This document shows, one piece after another, positions 1 to 8,472 of a stretch of 35,196 nt of DNA. Location: contig CACZJT010000036.1 of assembly GCA_902781565.1 (NCBI GenBank), positions 1 to 35,196 on the forward strand, written 5' to 3'. The first letter of the stretch is position 1, and every line of letters begins with the position of its first letter. Both the position numbers and the translations under genes were made by a program. The notes beneath the pieces are model-generated. The model searched no databases. It was not told the origin of the DNA and saw nothing but the letters and a program-made list of their open reading frames with translations. Origin of the DNA: an uncultured Ruminococcus sp. GTDB taxonomy: Bacteria; Bacillota; Clostridia; Oscillospirales; Ruminococcaceae.

Positions 1-320
1 TCGGGACGTTGGCTTGATTTGGTCGTTTCTGCCCTTACTTATCGGCTTTTCTTTGATATCGCCGATTTAACTTGGACTTTCGGTCTTGCGTTTCTCGGGG
101 GCGCTTTGTGTTTGCGATTCGTGTGCTTTTTGCGCCTTCGGCGCAACGGGGGCGCCGCCCCCAGCGCTTCGCGCTCCCCTGCCTAAGGGCTTCTCGCCCT
201 TAGGAATCCTCGCCAGCGTCGCGCCGCTGGACCCGCTGTCTGTGCTACTGTACGCTTGCGGTGGCGCCCGCGATATGTCGTTATCACAACTTTGCGATAA
301 ACCCACAAATTATGATTTAT
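1..320. repeat. Hairpin-rich intergenic repeat block (right end)
   Basis: No convincing gene is present. The stretch is packed with short perfect hairpins: GCGCCTTCGGCGC near 136, GGGGGCGCCGCCCCC near 149, AGCGCTTCGCGCT near 163, and CCTAAGGGC with GCCCTTAGG near 181-203. It ends in the 15-mer CAAATTATGATTTAT at 306-320. The same 15-mer occurs at 26341-26355 and, inverted, at 34980-34994, each time between a hairpin-rich block and the start of a gene. I read this as the right end of one copy of a dispersed extragenic repeat family. Its left end lies outside the window. Confidence 0.6.
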
Positions 321-382
321 CTTTATCCTTAAAACGCCTTTCCGACGCCTGTGCTTTTTTTGTGAATGCTGTTTATAATAGC

Positions 383-411
383 TTGACAAAAGCAGAGATT
401 TTTGATATAAT
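383..411 (+). promoter_or_regulatory. Sigma-A promoter of the BspA/TerD gene
   Basis: A perfect -35 TTGACA (383-388) and a perfect -10 TATAAT (406-411) are separated by 17 bp. Transcription should start near 418, about 65 nt before the start codon at 483. Confidence 0.85.
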
Positions 412-482
412 TGATAATAGGTGTATGCTGTCTTTATGATCGCGTATTGACGGAAATTTCTCGGAACGGGGGCTTATGACTA

Positions 483-3400
483 ATGAGCTTTGTTATAAAA
501 GGAGAACTGCTTGACCGCTATTCGGCTGACGGCGGCGCGGAAAAAATAGTCGGTGTGCCTGCGGGTATTCGCAGAGTGTCGGGAAGGGCGTTCTATGAAT
601 GCCCCGCCGAGGAGATACTTCTGCCCGAGGGGATATATTACATCGGCGACGGTGCATTCTCTAATTCCAAGATAAGGAGCATAAGGCTCCCCGCTTCGGT
701 GACGACTATCGGCGAGGGACTGTTTTTGGGCTGCGACAGGCTGGAATTTGCCGAGATACCCGGCAGTATCGACGAGCTCAAACGCGATACCTTCTGGACC
801 TGCTTCCGAATGAAACGCTGCCGTATACATGAGGGTGTCAAAAAAATACAGCCTTCCGCATTCTCCCAGTGCAGGAACGCTATCGAGCTCGTGAACGGCG
901 AGTTCAGGGTGACACTGCCTTTTGTGTCCGAATGGGATATGTCCGCGGCGTCAAAGTGTCTGGAACTGATTGGGGCGCTGGGTACGGGTTCGGCTGACGG
1001 GCTGCTCGAAAATATCGCCAATGATGAGCATAAGCTGCCGCTGGCGGTCTATTGCTATGCGGTTCATCGCAGCGCCGCCGCTAAAGCCATACTCGCTGAC
1101 AGGGCGAACGACGCGGCTGTGCTCATGATAAATGACGGTGACAACGCGCTCATGCTCGAGGAAGTGCTTACGCTCGGAGGGACGGAGAGCTTTTTGAAGC
1201 TGCTCGAAGCCGCCGAAAGAGCGGGTGCAAAACAGTGTGCCGCGCTGCTCGAACCCTACGCGGCTGCGGAACGTGAGGAAGAAGCCCGCGCGAAGGCTGC
1301 TGCCGAGGAAGCCGCAAGGCTTAAAGCGGAGGAAGAAGCCCGCGCGAAAGCTGCCGCCGAGGAAGCCGCAAGACTGAAAGCGGAGGAAGAAGCCCGCGCG
1401 AAAGCTGCTGCCGAGGAAGCCGCAAGGCTGAAAGCTGAGGAGGAAGCCCGCGCGAAAGCTGCTGCCGAGGAAGCTGCACGAGCCGAAGCGCAGTCAAAGG
1501 CTGCGGCTGCGGTCGCTAAGGAAGCTGCTGAAAAACGGGCACAGCAGCCCGCAAGCGATCTCACGGAAGGGTTCGACTTCACGCCGCAGGTGGAGGTTTT
1601 CCGCAGCGCTTCGGTGGATTCAGAGCTGATCTACAGGCTGAAAAGCGGTCTGACACTTCACAGCGAGCCGAAGAAGGGCTTTGAATGCCGCTTCGATGAG
1701 GACGGCTCGTCGCCTATACTGGTCATAAGGGTGACGGACGGCGATATCATGCGGGAATCCCTGCGTTCGCTGCTGCACAGGTGCTTTTTCGGCGAGTCTA
1801 TGACCCTTACGGCACCGCCGACCAAGCGGATAGCCGAAATGGATCTTAAAAAGGAATTTTCGGGGGAGCCGCAGGACGTTCTGAAAATGCTGCTCACCGA
1901 TACGGATATTCTCGAAGCCAGCGAGATACTTGATGAGTGGAGCATACCCGTTCCCGATGCCGCCCGCGCAAGGCAGGCTGTACCCGAGGGGGCGACCCAC
2001 GAGCATTGTATTTATCGCAACGGAAGGCTCGAATATTACGAGCTGTTCTCATGGAATGTCCGCGTTGCGGAGTTCGAGGGCGGCACGATCAAGGAGATAT
2101 GCGACGGCGCGGACTGCGAATGGGATACCCGTTCGCTGGAGCGCTTCATAGACAGCCTGCCCGCCGTTACGGGCGTGCAGAAGATCAAGGTCAAGCGACC
2201 CGAAAGACTTCGCCTGCCGTATACCTGCCATTCGGTGGGTACGGGAGCGCTGGGAATGGACGCGCTAAGACGGCTGGTGCTTTGCAGAAGGCGCATGAGC
2301 ATAGGCAGCGGGGTCATCTCCGAGGGCATGACGGTAGTCGGTACTAGGGACAGCACCGCAGAACGCCTGGCGGAGAGCGCGGGTGCGGAGTTCGAGGAGG
2401 GCTTCGGCGTGATGCGCGGCGCGGGGAGGGTGTTCCCCGTTCCCGAATGGAGCATAGAAGCGCCCGAAGAAAGCGTATGGCAGGGCGAGAGCGACTATAT
2501 GTCCCCCATGCTGGAATACGTCAGCTGCGGCGGCGCGGCGGAGGGCAGCACCCTCGGCATGACCTTTGTTTCCGAGAAGCTCACCGACCCCGAGAAGGGG
2601 CTCGCGGGGCGCTTCGGCGGCAAGCTGTACCGCCAGCTCTACCGTGACGGCACTCGTGAGATAGGCATAGGGGTAGAGCCATATGCGTTCAGGCTGGGGG
2701 AGATCGCGGGGCTGACGGCTGCGACCTATTACATCAGCGGCTGTGTGGCGGTCGGTGACAAGCTCACCACTATGCTGACCTCATACGTCGGCAGCGCCGA
2801 GGGCGCGGCGGCGGCGATAGGCACCGTCTGCGGGCTAATGGCGACCATCAGATTTACCGATACGGGAGCTACGCCCTCGCTTATCCCACTCGACCCTGAT
2901 AAGCTCTCGGAGGAGCTGAGAGACGCCGAGGAAAAGGCAGCTGCCGCCGCGAACGCTCCCGAGCGTGTGACGGTATCGGAGGACTGGGCTGTTACCATTC
3001 CCAAGGGCTGCGTCTGGTCTGCCGACCCCGACGTGATACGCGGACACCGCTGCCTGCTGATACTGGGCGGCGGCGAAGGAAGCGACGTGGCGGGCTATTA
3101 TAACGCTGCGGAGAGCTACTCCTTCATGGCGTCACAGGGACCCATTTGCAGCGGCGATCTGCGGGAATACTGCAACAAGCTGCGCATACGCAAGCTGGGG
3201 CTCATGTCCTTCGGCAGCGGCAGCGAGAAGCCTTTCGTGCTGAAACACAGCTCCGACATAGCAGTGTTCGTTCGCCACTGCGAGATCAAGGACGGCAGCA
3301 GGGTCTTCCGCGCCGAGATCATCACCCGCAGGGGCGTTTACCCTATGCAGGCGGTGTTCGGCGGCGGCGAGGAGCTTTCCGTCTGCGAGAACAAGCTGCT

Positions 3401-4856
3401 CGGTCTGCTCATGACCGTCTGCGACAAGGACAGCGAGCGGGACGAAAGCTATATGCGCGGGTTCTTTGAACTTGACCGCGAGCTTCGCAGAGCTTCTCCC
3501 GAAAAGCCCGGGACTGCGGCGCATTTCCTCGAAACAAAAAAGTCCGAGGACGGCTTCGAGAGCTGGCTGCGAATGGGCATACAGCTGCGGGATTCGGTGG
3601 AGTACGCGCTGAGGGCTGTCGAGGACATAAGCGCGGAGACTTTCGGGCTGTCCGAGACCGCGTGGAAGCTGGCGGAGGTGTTCGCCGTCGATGAGGAGCA
3701 TTTCGACCCAAAGCTCGACCGCGAGCAGGAGATAAGGCATTGCTATATCCGCGAGACTGAGTACCTTGCGGCGTTCCGCAGCTTTGCGTGGCTCGCTGCC
3801 GAATACAGCGACGCGAACGATCAAAGCCTTTCGGATATCCCCGCCGAAACGGTGCTTGCGCTGGCGCAGCTGGTGGAGAGCAGGGGGGCGCTCTGCTGGG
3901 ACGAAACTCATTACTCATCCATATGCGGCGTTCCCGACACTAAGGTGCTGTATCTTCCCGACGGGCTCGGTTCGGACAGGGTCGATAGACTTGTGAACGA
4001 AGGCGGCTGGACGCGGGCGAGCCTTGACAGCCTGCGTAGGTCGCTGGCGGAGCTTCGTCCGTGTATCGAGGTGCTGCACGAAAGGCTCTCGGCTGACAGA
4101 GACAGGACGAGGACGCTTCGCGGCATACATTCGGACATTCTGTACGTATGGTGTTCACTGACGATAGCGGCGGACATGGCGTTCGCACTGACCACGGACG
4201 CGCCTGTGAGCTGTGATTTCAAGCGGGACGAGGTCAAGACCTTTGCAGACTTCGAGCCGCAGGTGTTCATTGAGCCCGAGGTCAGCGCAGCGCCCGCCGA
4301 GGAACAGCCTGCGGAGGAGCAGGAAAGCGGCATAAAGTCGCTGATCTGCGGGGAGCGGATCCCGATCGAGGATCTTGCAAACAAGCCCCTCGTTATCGAG
4401 CCGACTTTCTCGGCAGAACGGGAGGGCGTGGAGCTTGACGGATATGCGTTCATGCTGACTCGCGAGGGAAAGGTGCTCAGCGAGGATCACTTCATCTTCT
4501 TTGGTCAGAGCAATTCGCCATGCGGAACTATCGCTCTCGACGGTGAGAACAGCTGCCGCTTCACGCTGGAGCTGTCCCGCGCGAACGCTAAAGTGGCGAA
4601 TATCGTGATCGTCTACGCAGTATACGGCGACGACCCCGAGCTGAATCTGTCGCAGGTACACGACATGAACATTGGATTTTTCAGCGGCGGCGAGCGGGTC
4701 ATGGAGTTTATCCCCGAGCCTTTCAGCTCCGCGAAGGCAATGGCAGCCTGCGAGATATATCGTCATGACGGGCTCTGGAAGATCAGGGCAGTCGGGCGAG
4801 GCTATAAGGGCTCCCTCGAAGAGCTTTGCGGAGAGTTCGGTATAGATGTTGAATAG
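483..4856 (+). CDS. Large BspA-like leucine-rich repeat / TerD-domain protein
   Basis: A 1457-residue protein with no signal peptide or membrane segment, so probably cytoplasmic. Residues ~20-130 are BspA-like repeats (alternating I-x-L-P and G-x-x-F/A patterns). A second degenerate repeat near 570-645 ends in a GTRDSTAERLAESAG-like cap typical of BspA repeats. Residues 265-336 are four 18-residue Ala/Glu/Arg units, probably a long charged helix. The central ~900 residues match no family I can name. Residues ~1297-1457 form a TerD-like domain (DGYAFML, SPCGTIALDGEN, ELSRANAKVANIVIVYAVYG, EIYRHDGLWKIRAVGRGY), the calcium-binding fold of tellurite and stress proteins. The start follows GGGGG at 468-472 with about ten bases of spacing. 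No other ter genes are nearby, so the role is unknown. The domain calls are pattern-based: TerD is fairly sure, the centre is open. Confidence 0.85.
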   Translation: MSFVIKGELLDRYSADGGAEKIVGVPAGIRRVSGRAFYECPAEEILLPEGIYYIGDGAFSNSKIRSIRLPASVTTIGEGLFLGCDRLEFAEIPGSIDELKRDTFWTCFRMKRCRIHEGVKKIQPSAFSQCRNAIELVNGEFRVTLPFVSEWDMSAASKCLELIGALGTGSADGLLENIANDEHKLPLAVYCYAVHRSAAAKAILADRANDAAVLMINDGDNALMLEEVLTLGGTESFLKLLEAAERAGAKQCAALLEPYAAAEREEEARAKAAAEEAARLKAEEEARAKAAAEEAARLKAEEEARAKAAAEEAARLKAEEEARAKAAAEEAARAEAQSKAAAAVAKEAAEKRAQQPASDLTEGFDFTPQVEVFRSASVDSELIYRLKSGLTLHSEPKKGFECRFDEDGSSPILVIRVTDGDIMRESLRSLLHRCFFGESMTLTAPPTKRIAEMDLKKEFSGEPQDVLKMLLTDTDILEASEILDEWSIPVPDAARARQAVPEGATHEHCIYRNGRLEYYELFSWNVRVAEFEGGTIKEICDGADCEWDTRSLERFIDSLPAVTGVQKIKVKRPERLRLPYTCHSVGTGALGMDALRRLVLCRRRMSIGSGVISEGMTVVGTRDSTAERLAESAGAEFEEGFGVMRGAGRVFPVPEWSIEAPEESVWQGESDYMSPMLEYVSCGGAAEGSTLGMTFVSEKLTDPEKGLAGRFGGKLYRQLYRDGTREIGIGVEPYAFRLGEIAGLTAATYYISGCVAVGDKLTTMLTSYVGSAEGAAAAIGTVCGLMATIRFTDTGATPSLIPLDPDKLSEELRDAEEKAAAAANAPERVTVSEDWAVTIPKGCVWSADPDVIRGHRCLLILGGGEGSDVAGYYNAAESYSFMASQGPICSGDLREYCNKLRIRKLGLMSFGSGSEKPFVLKHSSDIAVFVRHCEIKDGSRVFRAEIITRRGVYPMQAVFGGGEELSVCENKLLGLLMTVCDKDSERDESYMRGFFELDRELRRASPEKPGTAAHFLETKKSEDGFESWLRMGIQLRDSVEYALRAVEDISAETFGLSETAWKLAEVFAVDEEHFDPKLDREQEIRHCYIRETEYLAAFRSFAWLAAEYSDANDQSLSDIPAETVLALAQLVESRGALCWDETHYSSICGVPDTKVLYLPDGLGSDRVDRLVNEGGWTRASLDSLRRSLAELRPCIEVLHERLSADRDRTRTLRGIHSDILYVWCSLTIAADMAFALTTDAPVSCDFKRDEVKTFADFEPQVFIEPEVSAAPAEEQPAEEQESGIKSLICGERIPIEDLANKPLVIEPTFSAEREGVELDGYAFMLTREGKVLSEDHFIFFGQSNSPCGTIALDGENSCRFTLELSRANAKVANIVIVYAVYGDDPELNLSQVHDMNIGFFSGGERVMEFIPEPFSSAKAMAACEIYRHDGLWKIRAVGRGYKGSLEELCGEFGIDVE
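1275..1490 (+). repeat. 54-bp in-frame tandem repeat, 4 units
   Basis: Four consecutive 54-bp units encode EEEARAKAAAEEAARLKA-like 18-mers, the last diverging at its end. The units differ at only a few positions (aaggct/aaagct, cttaaa/ctgaaa), so they are recent or kept uniform. The length is a whole number of codons, so unit gain or loss would keep the frame. Confidence 0.9.
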
Positions 4857-4860
4857 AAAA

Positions 4861-4887
4861 AGCACACCCTTCGGGGTGTGCTTTTTT
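4861..4887 (+). terminator. Terminator after the BspA/TerD gene (bidirectional)
   Basis: The stem AGCACACCC / GGGTGTGCT closes a TTCG tetraloop and is followed by a run of six T. A-rich sequence precedes the stem, so the hairpin can also serve transcription from the minus strand. Confidence 0.9.
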
Positions 4888-4910
4888 GCTGTGAGAAAGA
4901 TATACAGACA

Positions 4911-4938
4911 AAAAAATCCCCTCCGCATGGGAGGGGAT
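4911..4938 (-). terminator. Terminator of the FN3 gene
   Basis: Read on the minus strand, the hairpin TCCCCTCC-ATGC-GGAGGGGA is followed by a run of T (AAAAAAA at 4911-4917 on the plus strand). It lies about 40 bp after the FN3 stop codon. Confidence 0.8.
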
Positions 4939-4976
4939 CCTAAGTATCGGTTTAAGTCGCTAAATCCTTTCGGAGA

Positions 4977-5669
4977 TTAGCAGTTGCACCAATAGTTCTT
5001 GGTCTTGATGGTGTAAACGTTGCTGTCGTCACCCTCGTTCTCGTACTTATCACCATTATAGCCGCTCATAGTAAAGGGCTTAACCTTGAAGCTGTACTTG
5101 GTGTTCTTCTTGAAGCCGGTAACTCTAACGTTGGTCCTGCCGCCGCTTACGCAAGCAACGCGAACCCACTCGTCAGCCTTGTTGTCATATACGAATACAT
5201 GATAACCGCCGTACTTGTAGTTGGACTGCTTGTCAACGTTGTTGGTGAAGCCGTACTTGTTCCAGAATACGCGAACAGCCTTAGCAGAAGATCTGGTCTT
5301 GCTGTTTACCTTGGTAGCAGCGGGCTTAGTGGAAGCGATAACAGCGGAGCTCTTGCTGCCGAATACGGTGTGGCTGGTGCTGGTGTAGTGATAGGGCTTA
5401 ACAACATACTTGTAGGTCGAGCCTGCCTTCAGACCGGTGATCTTGAGGAAGGTCTTCTGACCCGAAACTGTCTTAACAGTTACGTACTTGTCGTCCTTCT
5501 TGTCCCATCTGTAAACTCTGTATCCGTCAGCGCCGGAAACAGCATTCCACTTAAGGGTGATCGAGGAGGTGTCGGAATCGACATTTCTCCAATCAGCAGC
5601 GCCTGCAACCATAGCGGAACCGGAAGCTGCGATCGTGAGTGCGAGTAAACCAGAGATTAACTTTTTCAC
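4977..5669 (-). CDS. Secreted fibronectin type III repeat protein
   Basis: About 230 residues with an N-terminal signal peptide (KK, then LISGLLALTIAASGSAMVAGAA and a probable cut after AGA-A), so exported. Two FN3-like modules follow. The first has the typical ITLKWNAVSGADGYRVYRWD, ITGLKAGSTYKYVVKPY pattern. The second begins near AVRVFWNKY and ends ITGF-like VRVTGFKKNTKYSFKVKPF. The protein ends in a short tail with two cysteines (YWCNC). I chose the GTG at 5669 over the ATG at 5687 because AAAGG lies about ten bases before the GTG and nothing resembling a ribosome binding site precedes the ATG. FN3 modules in this family usually act as spacers or binding units in secreted carbohydrate-active proteins. 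No catalytic domain is attached here, so the function is unknown. Confidence 0.85.
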   Translation of the reverse strand: MKKLISGLLALTIAASGSAMVAGAADWRNVDSDTSSITLKWNAVSGADGYRVYRWDKKDDKYVTVKTVSGQKTFLKITGLKAGSTYKYVVKPYHYTSTSHTVFGSKSSAVIASTKPAATKVNSKTRSSAKAVRVFWNKYGFTNNVDKQSNYKYGGYHVFVYDNKADEWVRVACVSGGRTNVRVTGFKKNTKYSFKVKPFTMSGYNGDKYENEGDDSNVYTIKTKNYWCNC

Positions 5670-5748
5670 AAAAATCAAACCTTTCATATTATTTTCTCGA
5701 AAATCCCATCAAACTGTAACATATTTCACGTAAATTTCCGATATATAT

Positions 5749-5777
5749 ATTATACCCGTTTTCACATTTTTTTTCAA
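5749..5777 (-). promoter_or_regulatory. Proximal promoter of the FN3 gene
   Basis: On the minus strand, TTGAAA (5772-5777) and TATAAT (5749-5754) are separated by 17 bp. The leader to the GTG start would be about 75 nt. Confidence 0.8.
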
Positions 5778-6404
5778 TAGACACATTTCCCAAACTTTGG
5801 GGGCATGATTCATGCATTTTGTATAAGTATTGTACAATAATCAGCCTGAAAATACCCTTTCAGAATGGAAATGATAGGTCTTTTACCGTCACATATCCCT
5901 CACAAACTCATTGACGAGCAGTCGGTGAATGAGCAGCGACGGGGAAAACGAGGTAAACATATCACGGTGAACTGATTTGCCGGCAGTTTTTGAACGTTTA
6001 AGTGAAAAATGTTCAGATATGTAAAATTCTCTATATATATATTAGCAGATTTTCACGCGCTTGTCAAGTCTTTTACGAGATTTTCTCAAAAGAAATTTCT
6101 TCCTTTGTTCCTGCACGATCTTTCCTGCACCCAAAGGGATATATATTTATATAGTATACTGTTCCGATGAAAACATAAATGACGCAGTTCACAAAAAATT
6201 TAAAAACTTGGCGAGTAACCGTTTTGTAATCGTTTCACGCAGATTTTCTTATAGAACGGTGCTTGAATTCTGATAATTAAATGAAATTTTCGAGTTTTTA
6301 CAGAAAATTAACACATCTGCCGCGGCAATATGTTACAATTTGTAATATATAAAAGCCTTAACATGGGGCGTGTAAACTTTTTAAACATTTTTACTATACA
6401 GGGC
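5778..6404. other. AT-rich intergenic spacer between FN3 and the PucR-type gene
   Basis: No supported gene lies in this stretch. It holds a 12-bp perfect palindrome TATTGTACAATA (5827-5838), a second minus-strand promoter (6039-6067), several TATATATA tracts and a LacI/CcpA-like site TTGTAATCGTTTCAC at 6224-6238 matching most of WTGNAANCGNWWNCA. The short open frames here have no ribosome binding site and AT-driven composition. Confidence 0.5.
6039..6067 (-). promoter_or_regulatory. Second minus-strand promoter upstream of the FN3 gene
   Basis: On the minus strand, a perfect TTGACA (6062-6067) and TAATAT (6039-6044) are separated by 17 bp. Transcription would run left through about 260 nt before the proximal FN3 promoter, so this is either a distal FN3 promoter with a ~365-nt leader or the promoter of a small RNA. 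Confidence 0.65.
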
Positions 6405-6433
6405 TTGAAATTTTCGATTCTTTTTGGTATAAT
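6405..6433 (+). promoter_or_regulatory. Promoter of the PucR-type regulator gene
   Basis: TTGAAA (6405-6410) and TATAAT (6428-6433) are separated by 17 bp. The leader is about 73 nt and ends in AAAAAGGAGA just before the ATG at 6513. Confidence 0.8.
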
Positions 6434-6512
6434 AATTATATAGTATGCAAATGTGCGTTTTGCGCGGTAATTTCTGCGCGGTTTGTAAAAATGGTAAAAA
6501 GGAGATAATACT

Positions 6513-7598
6513 ATGTCAAACAGATTATTCCAGAACGTGATACACCAGATGCGGGAGACCATCAATCTGACCATCGGCGTCATTGATGAGACTGCAAACA
6601 TTATCGCCTGCTCCGAGCTGGCTCAGGTGGGGACTACGAACGAGTTCGTTTCCCTCGATCTCAGCGACTCCCGTGATACCTTCGTAAGAGACGGCTATAC
6701 ATACAAGCCCTTCGGCTCGCATATCAAGCCCGATTACGCAGTATTCGTTGAGGGAACGGACGAGGTCGCCGCCAAGTATGCGAGCATACTTGCGATCTCG
6801 CTGGCTTCCATCAAGCAGTATTACGATGAGAAGTACGACAGGAACAACTTCATAAAGAATGTTGTCCTCGATAACGTGCTTCCGGGCGATATCCACGTAA
6901 AGGCAAGGGAACTGCACTTCAACTCCGATGTTTCGAGGGTGGTGCTGCTTATAAGGATAGTTGCCTCCAACGATGTTTCGGCGTATGATGTTATCCAGAA
7001 TCTCTTCCCCGATAAGAACAAGGATTTTGTATTCAATATCACAGAGAGCGACATTGTTCTTGTCAAGGAAGTCACGGCGGGGATCGACTCTAAGGATCTC
7101 GAAAAGCTCGCAAGAAGCATTTCCGATACCCTGAGCGGAGAGTTCTATACCCGCGTAAATGTGGGCATCGGTACAGTTGTTGACAGCGTGAGATATCTCT
7201 CCCGCAGCTTCAAGGAGGCTCAGACCGCCCTCGAAGTCGGTAAGGTGTTCGACACCGATAAGGTCATCGTTTCCTACGATAACCTCGGTATCGCAAGGCT
7301 CATCTATCACCTGCCCACCACCCTCTGCGAGACTTTCCTGAAGGAAGTTTTCAAGAAGGGCAGTATAGAGTCGCTTGACCACGAAACGCTGTTCACTATA
7401 CAGAAGTTCTTCGAGAACAATCTTAACGTTTCCGAGACTTCGAGAAAGCTGTTCGTACACAGAAATACCCTCGTGTACAGGCTCGAAAAGATCAAGAAGC
7501 TCACGGGACTCGACCTGAGAGAATTCGACCACGCGATCATCTTCAAGATCGCCCTCATGGTAAGAAAGTATCTCGCCGCGAACCCCGCGAAGTTCTGA
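6513..7598 (+). CDS. PucR/CdaR-type helix-turn-helix transcriptional regulator
   Basis: 361 residues. The C-terminal ~55 residues fit the PucR-type HTH (HTH_30): FFENNLNVSETSRKLFVHRNTLVYRLEKIKKLTG, followed by a helix ending in KIALMVRKYL. The central part (~170-290) resembles the GGDEF-like domain found in CdaR proteins (VNVGIGTVVDSVRYLSRSFKEAQTALEVGK). The N-terminal region may sense a ligand but does not clearly match the sugar-diacid domain. The start is well supported by AAAAAGGAGA seven bases upstream. It stands alone with its own promoter, 181 bp before ftsE in the same direction. The target genes are unknown. Family assignment is firm, and the effector is not inferable. Confidence 0.85.
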   Translation: MSNRLFQNVIHQMRETINLTIGVIDETANIIACSELAQVGTTNEFVSLDLSDSRDTFVRDGYTYKPFGSHIKPDYAVFVEGTDEVAAKYASILAISLASIKQYYDEKYDRNNFIKNVVLDNVLPGDIHVKARELHFNSDVSRVVLLIRIVASNDVSAYDVIQNLFPDKNKDFVFNITESDIVLVKEVTAGIDSKDLEKLARSISDTLSGEFYTRVNVGIGTVVDSVRYLSRSFKEAQTALEVGKVFDTDKVIVSYDNLGIARLIYHLPTTLCETFLKEVFKKGSIESLDHETLFTIQKFFENNLNVSETSRKLFVHRNTLVYRLEKIKKLTGLDLREFDHAIIFKIALMVRKYLAANPAKF

Positions 7599-7779
7599 TA
7601 ACTTTTGATATTCGTCATTCGGCTGATCGCTCACGGCTAAATGTCGGCAGGCTCACGGGTCTTTTCCCGCAGGGCAGGCTGTGTTTGCGTGCAATCAGCC
7701 GATGTTTACGTTATCGGCTGCAAGTTATTACTTGCGTAATAAATCCCGCTTCGGACGGGTGTTCAGAGGTGAATCAAAC
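7599..7779 (+). other. Structured leader upstream of ftsE
   Basis: This 181-bp gap has no clear terminator and no good promoter. CGGCTGAT near 7620 and ATCAGCCG near 7695 are perfect inverted copies ~75 bp apart, enclosing a smaller CGGG-TCTTTT-CCCG hairpin, so a transcript would fold into one long stem. Whether ftsE is co-transcribed with the regulator or has an unrecognised promoter is undecided. Confidence 0.4.
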
Positions 7780-8472
7780 TTGGTAGAATTCAAGGACGTA
7801 TCGGTCACATATTCCAGCGGCGTTGACGCCCTCAATAAGGTGAACCTGAAAATAAAGGACGGCGATTTCGCCTTTGTTGTCGGTTCCTCGGGAGCGGGCA
7901 AATCGACGCTCATCAAGCTGATACTCAAAGAGATCAACGCTACGAGCGGGACGGTCATCGTCAACGGCTTCAACCTTTCGAGGCTCAGACGCGGAAGGAT
8001 ACCCGCGCTCCGCCGTACCATAGGCGTCGTTTTTCAGGACTTCCGCCTTATACCCACCATGACCGTTTATGAGAACGTTGCATTCGTTCTGCGGGTCATA
8101 GACGCTCCGTCAAAGTATATTCGCAGCCGCGTGCCTTACGTTATAAGCCTTGTTGGTCTTGAGGACAAGACCAATAACTACCCCACCGAGCTTTCGGGCG
8201 GTGAGCAGCAGCGTGTGGCTCTGGCGAGGGCTCTCGTCAATGACCCCAAGCTCATTATCGCGGACGAGCCTACGGGAAATATCGACCCCGCGCTCTCCTA
8301 CGAGATAGTCGATCTTCTCAGACGCATAAACGAATGTGGGACTACGGTGCTCATGGTAACTCATGAGCACGACCTTGTGCGCTATTTCGGCGGACGCATA
8401 ATCAATATCAACAAGGGCTCTATCGCCTTTGACGAAGTTATAGGAGGTGCGGTGGACAATGAAGCTCAGTAG
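7780..8472 (+). CDS. ftsE: Cell division ATP-binding protein FtsE
   Basis: 230-residue ABC ATPase that with FtsX controls peptidoglycan hydrolases at the division site or lateral wall. Visible motifs are Walker A GSSGAGKST (~34-42), Q-loop VVFQDFRL, signature LSGGEQQ (~138-144), Walker B LIIADEPTGN (~158-167) and switch His in MVTHEHD (~195). The order and length match FtsE. I chose the TTG start at 7780 because AGAGGTG lies eight bases upstream and the family begins at the equivalent of VEFKDVSV. An in-frame extension upstream to 7681 has no ribosome binding site and no homology to the family. It overlaps ftsX by 14 bp, which points to translational coupling. Confidence 0.93.
   Translation: MVEFKDVSVTYSSGVDALNKVNLKIKDGDFAFVVGSSGAGKSTLIKLILKEINATSGTVIVNGFNLSRLRRGRIPALRRTIGVVFQDFRLIPTMTVYENVAFVLRVIDAPSKYIRSRVPYVISLVGLEDKTNNYPTELSGGEQQRVALARALVNDPKLIIADEPTGNIDPALSYEIVDLLRRINECGTTVLMVTHEHDLVRYFGGRIININKGSIAFDEVIGGAVDNEAQ

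Noticed and set aside
1256..1582. Ala/Ser-rich minus-strand open frame over the 54-bp repeats
   Set aside because: It is the complement of the Glu/Ala/Arg coding repeat. Its repetitive composition is a by-product.
5827..5838. Perfect palindrome TATTGTACAATA as a regulator-binding site
   Set aside because: It lies between two minus-strand promoters and could be an operator, but a 12-bp AT-rich palindrome in AT-rich DNA is weak evidence and no partner site with the same arms was found.
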